This document shows positions 52,694 through 61,069 of a DNA stretch of 64,000 nt, piece by piece. Position 1 is the first letter of the stretch; each line of letters opens with the position of its first letter. The position numbers and the translations under genes were made by a program. The notes below the pieces were generated by a model. That model did no database searches, was not told where the DNA came from, and saw only the letters and a list, made by a program, of their open reading frames with translations. Source of the stretch: Benzoatithermus sp963720725 (GTDB lineage Bacteria; Pseudomonadota; Alphaproteobacteria; Geminicoccales; Geminicoccaceae); the NCBI GenBank assembly GCA_963720725.1, contig CAVRGN010000002.1, positions 1-64,000 of the forward strand, written 5' to 3'.

Positions 52694-53476
52694 ATGGATC
52701 AAGCTGCGCTCGCCCGCGCCGCCGAGCTTGTGGTGACATCCCGTCTCGGCAGGCGGCGCCTCGCTCGACTGACCGACGCGGACTCGCTGCTGCACGGCTA
52801 CGCCGTGCAGCAGCGCGCGAACGGCCTGCTCGAGGCTCGGCTGGGGTCCCGGGTCGGTCACAAGATCGGCGGCACCACCGAAACCATGCGCGAGTATCTC
52901 AGCGTGCCGGAGCCGATGGCGGGAGAAGTGTTCGCGAGCCAGGTGCATGCCGACGGTGCGGTGGTGCGCCGGAGCGACTTCGTCCAGCTTGGCATCGAGA
53001 CCGAAATCGCCGTTTACCTGGCGCGCGATCTGCCGCGGCGGGCCGAGACCTACGGCCGGGCCGAGGTCGCGGCGGCCGTGGCCTCCTGCATGGCCTCGAT
53101 CGAGCTGGTGGATGACCGGTACGAGGATTTCCGCACCGTCGGCGGTCCGACCCAGATCGCGGACAACGCCTTCGATGCCGGGGTCATCCTGGGCTCGCCT
53201 CGCACCGACTGGCAAAGCCTCGACCTCGCGGGGCTCACAGCCCGCACTTGGCGCGACAACTCGCTGCTCGCCGAGGGGATCGGTGCCGCCCTCCTGGGCC
53301 ATCCGCTCGACGCGCTCGCCTGGATCGCCACCAAACGTTCGACATTGGGGCTGGGACTTGCCGCCGGAAGCTTCGTCACCCTCGGCTCGATCACACCGGT
53401 CGTTTGGGTCGAATCCCCGGCATCGTTCCGTATCGAGGTCGACGGCCTGGGCGCGGTCGGCGTGAGGGTCGCCTGA
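52694..53476 (+). CDS. fumarylacetoacetate hydrolase / 2-keto-4-pentenoate hydratase-type protein
   Basis: The 260-residue protein belongs to the MhpD-like branch of the FAH fold: VGHKIGGTTETMREYL, FVQLGIETEIAVYLARDLP with metal-binding Glu residues, MASIELVDDRYEDF and VTLGSITPVVWVESP. Members hydrate 2-keto-4-pentenoates or decarboxylate oxalocrotonate in aromatic meta-cleavage. No other ring-cleavage gene is nearby, so the substrate is unclear. GGAG precedes the ATG. Divergent from the M20 gene. Confidence 0.83.
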   Translation: MDQAALARAAELVVTSRLGRRRLARLTDADSLLHGYAVQQRANGLLEARLGSRVGHKIGGTTETMREYLSVPEPMAGEVFASQVHADGAVVRRSDFVQLGIETEIAVYLARDLPRRAETYGRAEVAAAVASCMASIELVDDRYEDFRTVGGPTQIADNAFDAGVILGSPRTDWQSLDLAGLTARTWRDNSLLAEGIGAALLGHPLDALAWIATKRSTLGLGLAAGSFVTLGSITPVVWVESPASFRIEVDGLGAVGVRVA

Positions 53477-53479
53477 GCG

Positions 53480-53845
53480 TCAGCGCCAGCGATCCCGCTC
53501 GATCTGGCGAGCTCGAGCACGGTCCAACCGCCGTGACAGGGCGACATCGTTCGCCGCGACCTGCTCAGCCTCGCCGGCCAGCGCCGCACGCAGGCGAGGC
53601 TCGGCCACCACGCCGAGCAGCAATGCGGCGAGCAGCATGCCAGCCAGCAGGGCTGGCGCTCCTGGCGCCAGCCACCAAGCGACCAGGACCGCGAAGATCA
53701 CCGCTACCGGGAGCAGCGGCGGGCCATCCTTGACGAAGCTCCAGCCAGATCGAGTGGGGCCAGTCGCTTCCACACTGGCGGTCGCCTGCTCGTACGTGTC
53801 AGCCACGAAGCCCCCCGCTCGCGCCGGTAAATCCTCCGCATTCAA
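53480..53845 (-). CDS. hypothetical small membrane protein
   Basis: The ~121-residue frame encodes one long or two close hydrophobic helices (LLPVAVIFAVLVAWWLAPGAPALLAGMLLAALLLGVVA) with a basic C-terminal helix. The first available start in this frame is TTG at 53845; no ribosome site is evident. Similarity to known families is not recognised. It overlaps nothing and sits just after the hydratase stop, convergent with it. Confidence 0.45.
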   Translation of the reverse strand: MNAEDLPARAGGFVADTYEQATASVEATGPTRSGWSFVKDGPPLLPVAVIFAVLVAWWLAPGAPALLAGMLLAALLLGVVAEPRLRAALAGEAEQVAANDVALSRRLDRARARQIERDRWR

Positions 53846-53924
53846 ATGACGCGGCCCAGGCGCACGTCAATGAGCGGCGCCGCACGCCAAGATGAAATCC
53901 ACTTTATTTTTGCGCAGCCGCCGG

Positions 53925-54449
53925 TCAGTCGGCGGGCGCCAGCCCCGCGCGGTAGCGCTTCCAGTTGTTGACATATCTCTGCGTGCCGCGGCGGATGCGC
54001 TCGGCTTGGTCGGGTCGGACCTCGCCCACCACCTTGCCCGGCGTTCCCATCACCAAAGAATTGTCCGGTATCTCCTTGTTCTCGCCGACGAGCGCCCCGG
54101 CCGCGATCAGGCAGTTGCGACCGATTTTCGCTCCATTGAGGATCACCGCTCCAATGCCGATCAGGCAGCCCTCGCCGATCTCGCAGCCGTGCAGCATGGC
54201 CATGTGGCCGACGGTGACGTTGGGGCCGATCAGGAGCGGTGTGCCCGGATCGGTGTGACAGATCGTGCCGTCCTGCACGTTGCTGCCCCTTCCCACCACG
54301 ATCGGCTCGTTGTCGCCGCGCAGCACCGCACCCCACCAGACCGACGCTTCCGATTCCAGGCGGACCCTGCCGATCAGGACCGCGGTGGGCGCGATCCAGA
54401 ACTCTGCATCCTCGCTCTCGGGGCCGACACCGTCCAGAAGATAGCGCAT
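53925..54449 (-). CDS. gamma-class carbonic anhydrase-like protein (YrdA family)
   Basis: The 174-residue protein is a left-handed beta helix of hexapeptide repeats (IGRVRLESEASVWWGAVLRG, IGRNCLIAAGALVGENKEIP). His residues that would bind zinc are in CHTD and VGHMAMLHGC. Members may hydrate CO2 or bind small molecules; many YrdA types lack proven activity. The ATG at 54449 begins the conserved MRYLLDG; an upstream start at 54584 is not supported. Confidence 0.87.
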   Translation of the reverse strand: MRYLLDGVGPESEDAEFWIAPTAVLIGRVRLESEASVWWGAVLRGDNEPIVVGRGSNVQDGTICHTDPGTPLLIGPNVTVGHMAMLHGCEIGEGCLIGIGAVILNGAKIGRNCLIAAGALVGENKEIPDNSLVMGTPGKVVGEVRPDQAERIRRGTQRYVNNWKRYRAGLAPAD

Positions 54450-54601
54450 GCGATGGTCTCTCCCGTTAGCCGGATGACGCGCCGGACCGCGCCAAAGGCG
54501 CGCCGGTCGGCGTCCATGATCGCGCGTGGATTGTCCTTGCGGCCACGCCTGCGCGATGCCACCAAGGCGACGCTCCGGGAACAAACAAAAGGGGATCTGT
54601 C

Positions 54602-55159
54602 ATGCGCATCTTGATCGGCTTGGTGGTGCTCGCGGTGGTCGCGTTCTTCGGCTACCGCATGTACCAGGACAAGGCTACCCAAGAGACGATGCAGCAGGCG
54701 GCCGAACAGGCGAGCCAAGCTGCGACCCAGGCAGCCGACGCCGCCAAGGATGCCGCGGGTGCGGCGCAAGAAGCGGCAGGCGCTGCCGTCGAGGCGGCGG
54801 GCGACGCCGCCAACCAGGCGGCTTCGCTGGTCGTCGGCGGCGTCGACGTCGGGGCGGAGCTCAAGGGCATGCTCGACAAGGTCAGCACCACCCTGGGCGA
54901 TATCACCGACCAGGCTTCGGCCGATGCGGCGCTGGCCAATCTCAACGAGGCCAAGGGCAAGGTCGAGGGCATGACCGCCCAGGTCGACCAGCTCCCGGCC
55001 GAGGGCAAGAAGATGCTGGCCAGCATGGTCAGCGCCGCCCTGCCTTCACTCAAGGAGCTGGTGGCCAAGGTCGAGACGGTCTCGGGCGCGGAATCGATCA
55101 AGCCCACGCTCGACGCCATGATCGCCAAGCTGGAGACCTGGGCCAACGCCCCGGCCTGA
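54602..55159 (+). CDS. alanine-rich membrane-anchored helical protein
   Basis: The 185-residue protein starts with one membrane helix (ILIGLVVLAVVAFFGYRM). A ~60-residue Ala/Gln/Asp/Lys-rich stretch with 11-residue-like repeats (AAEQASQAATQAADAAKDAA, AGAAQEAAGAAVEAAGDAA) follows, then a helical C-terminal half. The repeat pattern is like LEA group-3 or apolipoprotein-like helices, typical of stress or envelope-bound stabilising proteins. No known family is certain. GGGGA lies just upstream of the ATG. Confidence 0.65.
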   Translation: MRILIGLVVLAVVAFFGYRMYQDKATQETMQQAAEQASQAATQAADAAKDAAGAAQEAAGAAVEAAGDAANQAASLVVGGVDVGAELKGMLDKVSTTLGDITDQASADAALANLNEAKGKVEGMTAQVDQLPAEGKKMLASMVSAALPSLKELVAKVETVSGAESIKPTLDAMIAKLETWANAPA

Positions 55160-55207
55160 CCACCGGGCATTGCCGGCCATTGACGCGAGGTGTGACCGCC
55201 GCCCGTG

Positions 55208-56644
55208 TCAATGGCCCAGCAGGGGGCTCGACGCGACGGGCAGCTGCCCGGCTCGGCCGGTCCCATCGGGCTCGGACAGGCGGAATGTCCCGCGCCCGGA
55301 GGCCTTCGCGCGATAGAGCGCCCGGTCGGCGAAGCGCAAGAGCTGCGCGGGTTCGCGGCCGTCTCGGGGCGCCAAGGCCACGCCTATGCTGACCCCGATC
55401 CTGATCGCGGATCCGCAGACGAAGAAGGGCTCCGCCAGGGCACGCACCAGTCGGTTGCACAAGCGCGTAGCCGCGGCGGGCGTCTCCACCATCGACTGCA
55501 CGACGGCAAACTCGTCGCCACTGATCCGGGCCACGGTATCGACCTCGCGGACCAGCGACCGCAGCCGTTGCGCGACCTGCCCCAGCAGCAGGTCGCCGCC
55601 CTCGTGCCCGAGGGAGTCGTTGACGTGCTTGAAGCCATCCAGGTCCAGGTAGAGGACGGCCACGCCATGTCCTTGGCGCAGGCCTCGGGCGACGGCCGAG
55701 TCGATCCGCTGTTCCAGGAGGATCCGGTTGGGCAGGCCCGTCAGGTGATCGTGGGTCACCTGAATCCGGGTCCTGTGCAGCAGGCGCACCGTAGTGCGTG
55801 AGCGGTGCGCCGCGAGCAGTGCCATGACGGCGAGGCCGGCCAGCGCCAGGGTCATCCCCGGCAGGACCTGCCTCAGCAGTGCCTGACCGGGCAGGTCCAG
55901 CTCCCAGGCAAGCGTCCCCAGTTCGACCCCGCCCGGTCCGTAGAGCGTCAACTGACCGGGCCCGTCGAGCTCTGGCCGGGTTCGCCAATGAAGCCCGGCC
56001 AGTCCGAAGTGCCTCGCCCATCGGTCCAGCAGCTGGTGGTCGAGAGGGTCCACGAAAACCAACACCGATCTGCCGTGGCTGTCCGAGCCGGGTGTGCCGA
56101 TCGGGGCGGCCAGTGCGATGGCCGGCCCCGAATCGATCCGCACCAGCGCCGATTTCGGCTCGCCCGCCGGATCCGACCGCAACTCGTCGAGCAGCGGCTG
56201 CAGTTCCGAAGGTAGCGGTAGGCCCATCATAAATTCGGCACGCCTGCCGGACTCGGCGGCGTAGGTCACCCGTCCTAGAGCGTCGATCACCAGACTCAGG
56301 TCGACCTCACCGGTGCGGAACGCCCAACTGCGGAGATTGTCGTCCGCCCACTCGACGTCGACCGTTCCGCCGGTGCGCTGGAAGGCCTCGTCCCAGACCG
56401 CATAGTCCTGCACCAAGTTGGTCAGGACCTCGGTTCGACTGCCGATGGCGCCGACGACCACCTGCCTCGCCGCAGCGGCGGCGAGGCCGTCCTGGGCGCG
56501 CGCGTGCCACCAGAACATGGCACCGATGCTCATGGCGGCGACGACGACCGCCACCACCAGCCCGGCCGCGACATCCCATGTCGCCGGTCGCACGCCAAAT
56601 GGTCCGAGTGCGCCCCACATCCGGCGCTGAACTTCACCAGCCAT
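55208..56644 (-). CDS. membrane diguanylate cyclase with periplasmic CHASE4-like sensor
   Basis: The 478-residue protein has an N-terminal helix (AAGLVVAVVVAAMSIGAMFWW) and a ~220-residue periplasmic sensor resembling CHASE4 (VQDYAVWDEAFQ, DLSLVIDALGRVTYAAES). A second helix (GMTLALAGLAVMALLA) leads to a GGDEF domain: HDHLTGLPNRILL, LYLDLDGFKHVNDSLGHEGGD, and RISGDEFAVV, where the first Gly is Ser. SGDEF forms are often still active, but activity is not assured. The product would be c-di-GMP. ATG at 56644 has GGGGAG upstream. Confidence 0.85.
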   Translation of the reverse strand: MAGEVQRRMWGALGPFGVRPATWDVAAGLVVAVVVAAMSIGAMFWWHARAQDGLAAAAARQVVVGAIGSRTEVLTNLVQDYAVWDEAFQRTGGTVDVEWADDNLRSWAFRTGEVDLSLVIDALGRVTYAAESGRRAEFMMGLPLPSELQPLLDELRSDPAGEPKSALVRIDSGPAIALAAPIGTPGSDSHGRSVLVFVDPLDHQLLDRWARHFGLAGLHWRTRPELDGPGQLTLYGPGGVELGTLAWELDLPGQALLRQVLPGMTLALAGLAVMALLAAHRSRTTVRLLHRTRIQVTHDHLTGLPNRILLEQRIDSAVARGLRQGHGVAVLYLDLDGFKHVNDSLGHEGGDLLLGQVAQRLRSLVREVDTVARISGDEFAVVQSMVETPAAATRLCNRLVRALAEPFFVCGSAIRIGVSIGVALAPRDGREPAQLLRFADRALYRAKASGRGTFRLSEPDGTGRAGQLPVASSPLLGH

Positions 56645-56789
56645 CGGGTCTCCCCGCGACACTCTCGAGGCTCTACGTCCGGCTTTCTCTACCAGGGCGG
56701 CAGAAAAGTGCCAGTGGCAGAAACCACACGTCGAGAGAAGCGACGTGTCAGCCCACCCGGGCCATCGATCTCTCGGGTATGTGCGGCCG

Positions 56790-57260
56790 TCAGCCCTCGA
56801 GCGGCGGGCCCACGAATTCGGTGGCGAAACGCTGGGCCAGCTGGGCCACCAATGCCGGATCGGGCTCGCCGCCGCCGCTGGCGGCCGCAAGCGCGGCGAA
56901 GAACGCTTCGGCCTCGAGCGCTGGTGTCAGGATGAACAGCAGTCGCGCCGGCATCGCGCCGACATTGCGAAAGGTGTGCGGCACGCCCGGCGGCACGATG
57001 GCGGCAGCACCCGCGGTCGCTCGGAAGCGACGCTCGCCAACCGCCAGCTCGTATTCGCCATCAAGGAAACGGAAGATCTCGGTTTGGCGATGATGCACGT
57101 GCAGCGGCGGGCCCCTGCCCGGGGCGGTGGTCTCCTCGAACATCGCCAGCTGACCGCCCGAAGCCGTCCCGGGCGCGACAACGCGGGTCTCGATGCCGAG
57201 CGTCGGCAGGAGGATGCGCTCCCCGTCGGCGGCGGCCACGAATCGGCTGGGAAACTGCAT
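56790..57260 (-). CDS. cupin domain protein
   Basis: The 156-residue cytoplasmic protein has both cupin motifs: LHVHHRQTEIFRFLDGEYEL (metal-binding His, His, Glu) and PPGVPHTFRNVG (His). Single-domain cupins bind a metal and act as dioxygenases, isomerases or sensors. Here it ends the peptide ABC operon 22 bases after the ATPase gene, so it may act on an imported compound; this is inferred. The ATG at 57260 has GGGAGG upstream. Confidence 0.8.
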   Translation of the reverse strand: MQFPSRFVAAADGERILLPTLGIETRVVAPGTASGGQLAMFEETTAPGRGPPLHVHHRQTEIFRFLDGEYELAVGERRFRATAGAAAIVPPGVPHTFRNVGAMPARLLFILTPALEAEAFFAALAAASGGGEPDPALVAQLAQRFATEFVGPPLEG

Positions 57261-57282
57261 GGCCAAACCTCCCGCCACCGAA

Positions 57283-59235
57283 TCAGGTCTCGCGCCAGTG
57301 ATGGCAGGCGACCTCGTGGTTGTGCGCGACGCGCTCGACCTCCGGCACCAGTTCCGCACAGACCGCGGTCGCGCGCGGACAGCGCGTACGGAACACGCAG
57401 CCCGACGGCGGAGCGAGCGGCGACGGCAGGTCACCCGCGAGCACGATCCGGTGGCGCGAGCGCTCCAGCTCGGGGTCCGGGATCGGCACGGCCGAGATCA
57501 GCGCCTGGGTGTAGGGGTGCCGCGGTGCGACGTAGAGGTCGTCCCGGTCCGCGATCTCGGCGAGGCGGCCGAGATAGAGCACCATGATCCGGTGGCAGAT
57601 GTGGCGGACCACGGCGAGATTGTGGCTGATGAAGATCAAGGACAGGCCGAACTCGCGCTGCAGCGCCATCAGCAGGTTGACGATCTGCGCCTGGATCGAG
57701 ACGTCCAGGGCCGAGACCGGCTCGTCGCAGACGATCAGCTTGGGCTTGAGGATCATCGCCCGGGCGATGCCGATGCGCTGGCACTGGCCGCCCGAGAACT
57801 CGTGCGGGTAGCGGTTGATCATCTGCGGCAGGAGGCCCACCGCGCGCATCATCTCCTGGACGCGCGCCCTGACCTCGACCCGCGCCAGCCCGGGCTCGTG
57901 GGTGACCAGCGGTTCGGCGATGATCTCGCCGACCGGCATGCGCGGATCCAGGCTCGCCAGCGGGTCCTGGAAGATGATCTGGAGGTCGCGGCGGTAGCGG
58001 CGCATGCCGGAAGAATCGCGGCCGGCGAGGTTTTCTCCCAGCCAGATGACCTGGCCGTCGGTGGAGGGGATGAGCTGGAGCAAGGCCCGCCCCAGCGTGG
58101 ACTTGCCGCACCCCGATTCCCCGACGATGCCCAGGGTCTCGCCCGGCCGCAGCTCGAACGACACGCCGTCGACGGCCTTCAGCGGTATGTAGCGGCGGCG
58201 GAACATGCCGCCCATGGGGATCGGGAAGTGCACCTTGAGATCGCGCACGCTCAGGATCGGCGCGGTCATTGCAGCCGCTCCAGATGACAGGCCTTGGCGC
58301 TGTCCGGTGCATAGGGGCACGAGTTGCGGGCGCTCGGTCCGGCAGCGGTCGAACACGTAGGGGCAGCGGTCGGCGAACACGCAGCCGCGCGGCAGCGCCT
58401 GCAGATTGGGCGGCTGGCCGGGAATGGTGACCAGCTCGGTCGAGGTCGCCTCGTCCAGCCGCGGCATCGAGAGCAGCAGGCCCTTGGTGTAGGGATGCTG
58501 GGGTGCCCGGAACAGCTCGGCCGCCGGTGCGATCTCGACCGCGCGGCCGGCGTACATCACCATCACCCGCTCGCACAGCCCGGCCACGACGCCGAGATCG
58601 TGGGTGATGAGCGCGATCGCCATGCCCAGCTCCCGCTTGAGCCGGCCGAGCAGTTCCAGGATCTGCGCCTGCACCGTGACGTCGAGGGCCGTGGTCGGCT
58701 CGTCGGCGATCAGCAGGTCGGGCTCGCACAGCAGCGCCATGGCGATCATCACCCGCTGGCGCATGCCGCCGGAGAACTCGTGCGGGTACCTGTCGAAGCG
58801 GCGCGCGGCCTCGGGGATGCCCACCAGGTCGAGCATCGCGATCCCCCGCCGGCGGGCTTCCGTCTCGCCCATACCCTGGTGCGCCCGCATGACCTCGGTC
58901 AGCTGGCGCGAGATCCTCAAGAACGGGTTGAGCGAGGTCATCGGGTCCTGGAAGATCATGGCGAGGTCGTCGCCGCGGATCCGGTTCAGGTCGCGCGCCG
59001 GCAGATTGAGGATCTCCTTGCCACGATAGCGAACCGAGCCGGTGCTGCGCCCGTTCTTGGCCAGGAGCCCCATGATCGAGAGGAAGATCTGGGTCTTCCC
59101 GGACCCGCTCTCGCCCACCACGCCGAGGCTTTCGCCGGGTCCGATCGTGAACCCGACCTCGTCCGCCGCCAGCACCTCGCCGTCCGCGGTGGCAAAGCGC
59201 GTGGAGAGCTTTTCGACCTCGAGCACCGGACTCAT
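57283..59235 (-). CDS. oligopeptide ABC transporter ATP-binding proteins OppD and OppF, apparently fused by an indel
   Basis: One 650-residue reading holds two ATPases. The first (1 to ~320) has Walker A GESGSGKTQI, signature EFSGGMRQR and Walker B LLIADEP. The second (from ATG 58269, 328 residues) has GESGCGKSTL, EFSGGQCQR and LIVCDEP. Near 58314-58317 a run of four G (CCCC on the coding strand) makes the junction. Removing one base gives the normal OppD ending (VPYAPDSAKACHL...) with a TGA overlapping the OppF ATG. So the fusion is likely an indel effect, and the normal state is two coupled genes, dppD/oppD and dppF/oppF. They energise the permease encoded upstream. Confidence 0.85.
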   Translation of the reverse strand: MSPVLEVEKLSTRFATADGEVLAADEVGFTIGPGESLGVVGESGSGKTQIFLSIMGLLAKNGRSTGSVRYRGKEILNLPARDLNRIRGDDLAMIFQDPMTSLNPFLRISRQLTEVMRAHQGMGETEARRRGIAMLDLVGIPEAARRFDRYPHEFSGGMRQRVMIAMALLCEPDLLIADEPTTALDVTVQAQILELLGRLKRELGMAIALITHDLGVVAGLCERVMVMYAGRAVEIAPAAELFRAPQHPYTKGLLLSMPRLDEATSTELVTIPGQPPNLQALPRGCVFADRCPYVFDRCRTERPQLVPLCTGQRQGLSSGAAAMTAPILSVRDLKVHFPIPMGGMFRRRYIPLKAVDGVSFELRPGETLGIVGESGCGKSTLGRALLQLIPSTDGQVIWLGENLAGRDSSGMRRYRRDLQIIFQDPLASLDPRMPVGEIIAEPLVTHEPGLARVEVRARVQEMMRAVGLLPQMINRYPHEFSGGQCQRIGIARAMILKPKLIVCDEPVSALDVSIQAQIVNLLMALQREFGLSLIFISHNLAVVRHICHRIMVLYLGRLAEIADRDDLYVAPRHPYTQALISAVPIPDPELERSRHRIVLAGDLPSPLAPPSGCVFRTRCPRATAVCAELVPEVERVAHNHEVACHHWRET

Positions 59236-59244
59236 GGCAGGATC

Positions 59245-60141
59245 CTAGCGGTCCTTCGGGTCGAGCGCGTCACGGAGGCCGTCGCCGATGAAATTGAAGC
59301 AGAACAGGGTCACCGCCAGGAACACGGCGGGATAGATGAGCATCCAGGGAGCGCTCTCCATCTGTCCGGCACCTTCGGAAATCAGCACGCCCCAGGAAGT
59401 GTACGGCTCCTGCACGCCCAGGCCGAGGAAGGAGAGGAAGCTCTCGGTCATGATCACCTCGGGCACGGTCAGCGTGACGTAGACCACCACCGGCCCGAGT
59501 ACGTTCGGGATGATGTGGCGGCGGACGATCTTCCAGTTGGACACGCCCGCGGCGTGGGCCGCCTCGATGAACTCCTTGCGCTTCACCGACAGCGTCTGGC
59601 CGCGCACGATCCGGGCCATGGTCAGCCATTCGACGGCACCCAGCGCCACGAACAAGAGGATGATGTTGCGCCCGAACACGACCATGAGAATGATGACGAA
59701 GAACATGAACGGCAGCGAGTAGAGGATGTCGACGATGCGCATCATCACCTCGTCGACCTTGCCGCCGAGGAAGCCCGCGACGGCGCCGTAGACGACGCCG
59801 ATCACGAGGCTGACCAGGGTCGCGGCGAAGCCGACCGCGAGCGACACGCGGGCGCCGTACAGCACGCGCACGAACAGGTCGCGACCGTTGTTGTCGGTGC
59901 CGAACCAGTGGGCGTTGGCATAGTCCGGCGGCATGCCGATCCGGTCCCAGTAGATCTCGTCGAACGGATGCGGGCTGAGCCACGGCGCGAACACTGCGCC
60001 GAGCAGGATCAGCAGCAGCAGCACCATCGAGACCACGGCGGCCTTGTTGCGGAACAGACGACGACGCGCGTCCTGCCACAGCGAGCGCCCTTCGACCTCG
60101 CCGGCGTGGGCGAGCAGATCGGCGTGGGCTCCCATGGCCAT
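59245..60141 (-). CDS. oligopeptide ABC transporter permease OppC/DppC
   Basis: The 298-residue protein has the OppC N-terminal extension (SLWQDARRRLFRNKAAVVSM), six helices and the conserved coupling loop EAAHAAGVSNWKIVRRHIIPNV. It forms the inner-membrane channel with OppB. It sits 1 base after oppB and 9 bases before the ATPase gene. Confidence 0.92.
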   Translation of the reverse strand: MAMGAHADLLAHAGEVEGRSLWQDARRRLFRNKAAVVSMVLLLLILLGAVFAPWLSPHPFDEIYWDRIGMPPDYANAHWFGTDNNGRDLFVRVLYGARVSLAVGFAATLVSLVIGVVYGAVAGFLGGKVDEVMMRIVDILYSLPFMFFVIILMVVFGRNIILLFVALGAVEWLTMARIVRGQTLSVKRKEFIEAAHAAGVSNWKIVRRHIIPNVLGPVVVYVTLTVPEVIMTESFLSFLGLGVQEPYTSWGVLISEGAGQMESAPWMLIYPAVFLAVTLFCFNFIGDGLRDALDPKDR

Positions 60142-60142
60142 G

Positions 60143-61066
60143 TCAGTCAGCCCTCACCTTGGGGTCGAGGATGCCGTAGACCAGATCCACGAGCATGTTC
60201 AGCACGATGATCATCGCCGCGTAGACGATCACCACGCCCATCACGACGGTGTAGTCGCGGTTGAGCGCACTCTGGACGAAGTAGCGGCCGATGCCCGGGA
60301 TGCTGAAGATGGTCTCGATCACCACCGATCCGGTGAGCAGGGCCGCGGTCATCGGCCCAAGATAGGAGACGACCGGCAGCATCGCGCCCGGCAGGGCGTG
60401 CCGGAGCAGGACCAGCCGCTCGCGCAGGCCCTTGGCGCGGGCGGTGCGCACATAGTTCGCGTGCAGCTGCTCGATCATGGCGCCGCGCGACAGCCGGGCG
60501 ACGCGGGCGACCTGCGGCAGGGCCAGGGAAATCACCGGCAGGATCAGGAACAGCGGCGCGCCGCCGCCCCAGCCGCCGGCGGGCAGCCAGCCGAGATAGA
60601 CGCCGAACACCAGGGTCAGCAGCGGCGCCATGACGAAGCTCGGAATCGCGATTCCGATCATCGCCAGCGACATCACCGAGTAGTCCACCCAGCTGTTCTG
60701 CCGCAGCGCCGCGACCACCCCGGCCGTCAGGCCCAGCGCCACCGACAACAGGACGGCAAGGCCGCCGACCTTGAAGCTGGCGGGCGCGCCCTCGGCCAGC
60801 AACTCGCCGACGGTGAAGTCCTTGGTGCGGTAGGACGGGCCGAAATCGCCGCGCACGATGCCGCCGAGATAGCGCGCATATTGCTGCCACAGCGGCTCGT
60901 CGAGGTGATAGGCCCGTTCGATGTTGCGCAGGATCTCGGGCGGGATGGGCCGCTCCTGGTCGAAGGGCCCACCAGGCGCCAGACGCATCAGGAAGAAGCT
61001 CAGCGTGATGATGATGAAGAGCGTCGGCACGCCGATCGCCAGTCGGCGCGCCAGGTGCCGCGACAC
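60143..61066 (-). CDS. oligopeptide ABC transporter permease OppB/DppB
   Basis: The 307-residue protein begins RRLAIGVPTLFIIITLSFFLMRLAPG, typical of OppB. It has six helices and the coupling loop ARAKGLRERLVLLRHALPGA. It pairs with OppC as the heterodimeric membrane channel. It begins 3 bases after oppA. Confidence 0.92.
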   Translation of the reverse strand: MSRHLARRLAIGVPTLFIIITLSFFLMRLAPGGPFDQERPIPPEILRNIERAYHLDEPLWQQYARYLGGIVRGDFGPSYRTKDFTVGELLAEGAPASFKVGGLAVLLSVALGLTAGVVAALRQNSWVDYSVMSLAMIGIAIPSFVMAPLLTLVFGVYLGWLPAGGWGGGAPLFLILPVISLALPQVARVARLSRGAMIEQLHANYVRTARAKGLRERLVLLRHALPGAMLPVVSYLGPMTAALLTGSVVIETIFSIPGIGRYFVQSALNRDYTVVMGVVIVYAAMIIVLNMLVDLVYGILDPKVRAD

Positions 61067-61069
61067 CGC

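Noticed and set aside
53860..53924. AT-rich tract and a GCCGCC/GGCGG hairpin near the carbonic anhydrase stop, as a terminator
   Set aside because: The T-run is on the wrong side of the hairpin for the gene on the minus strand, so it does not fit rho-independent termination.
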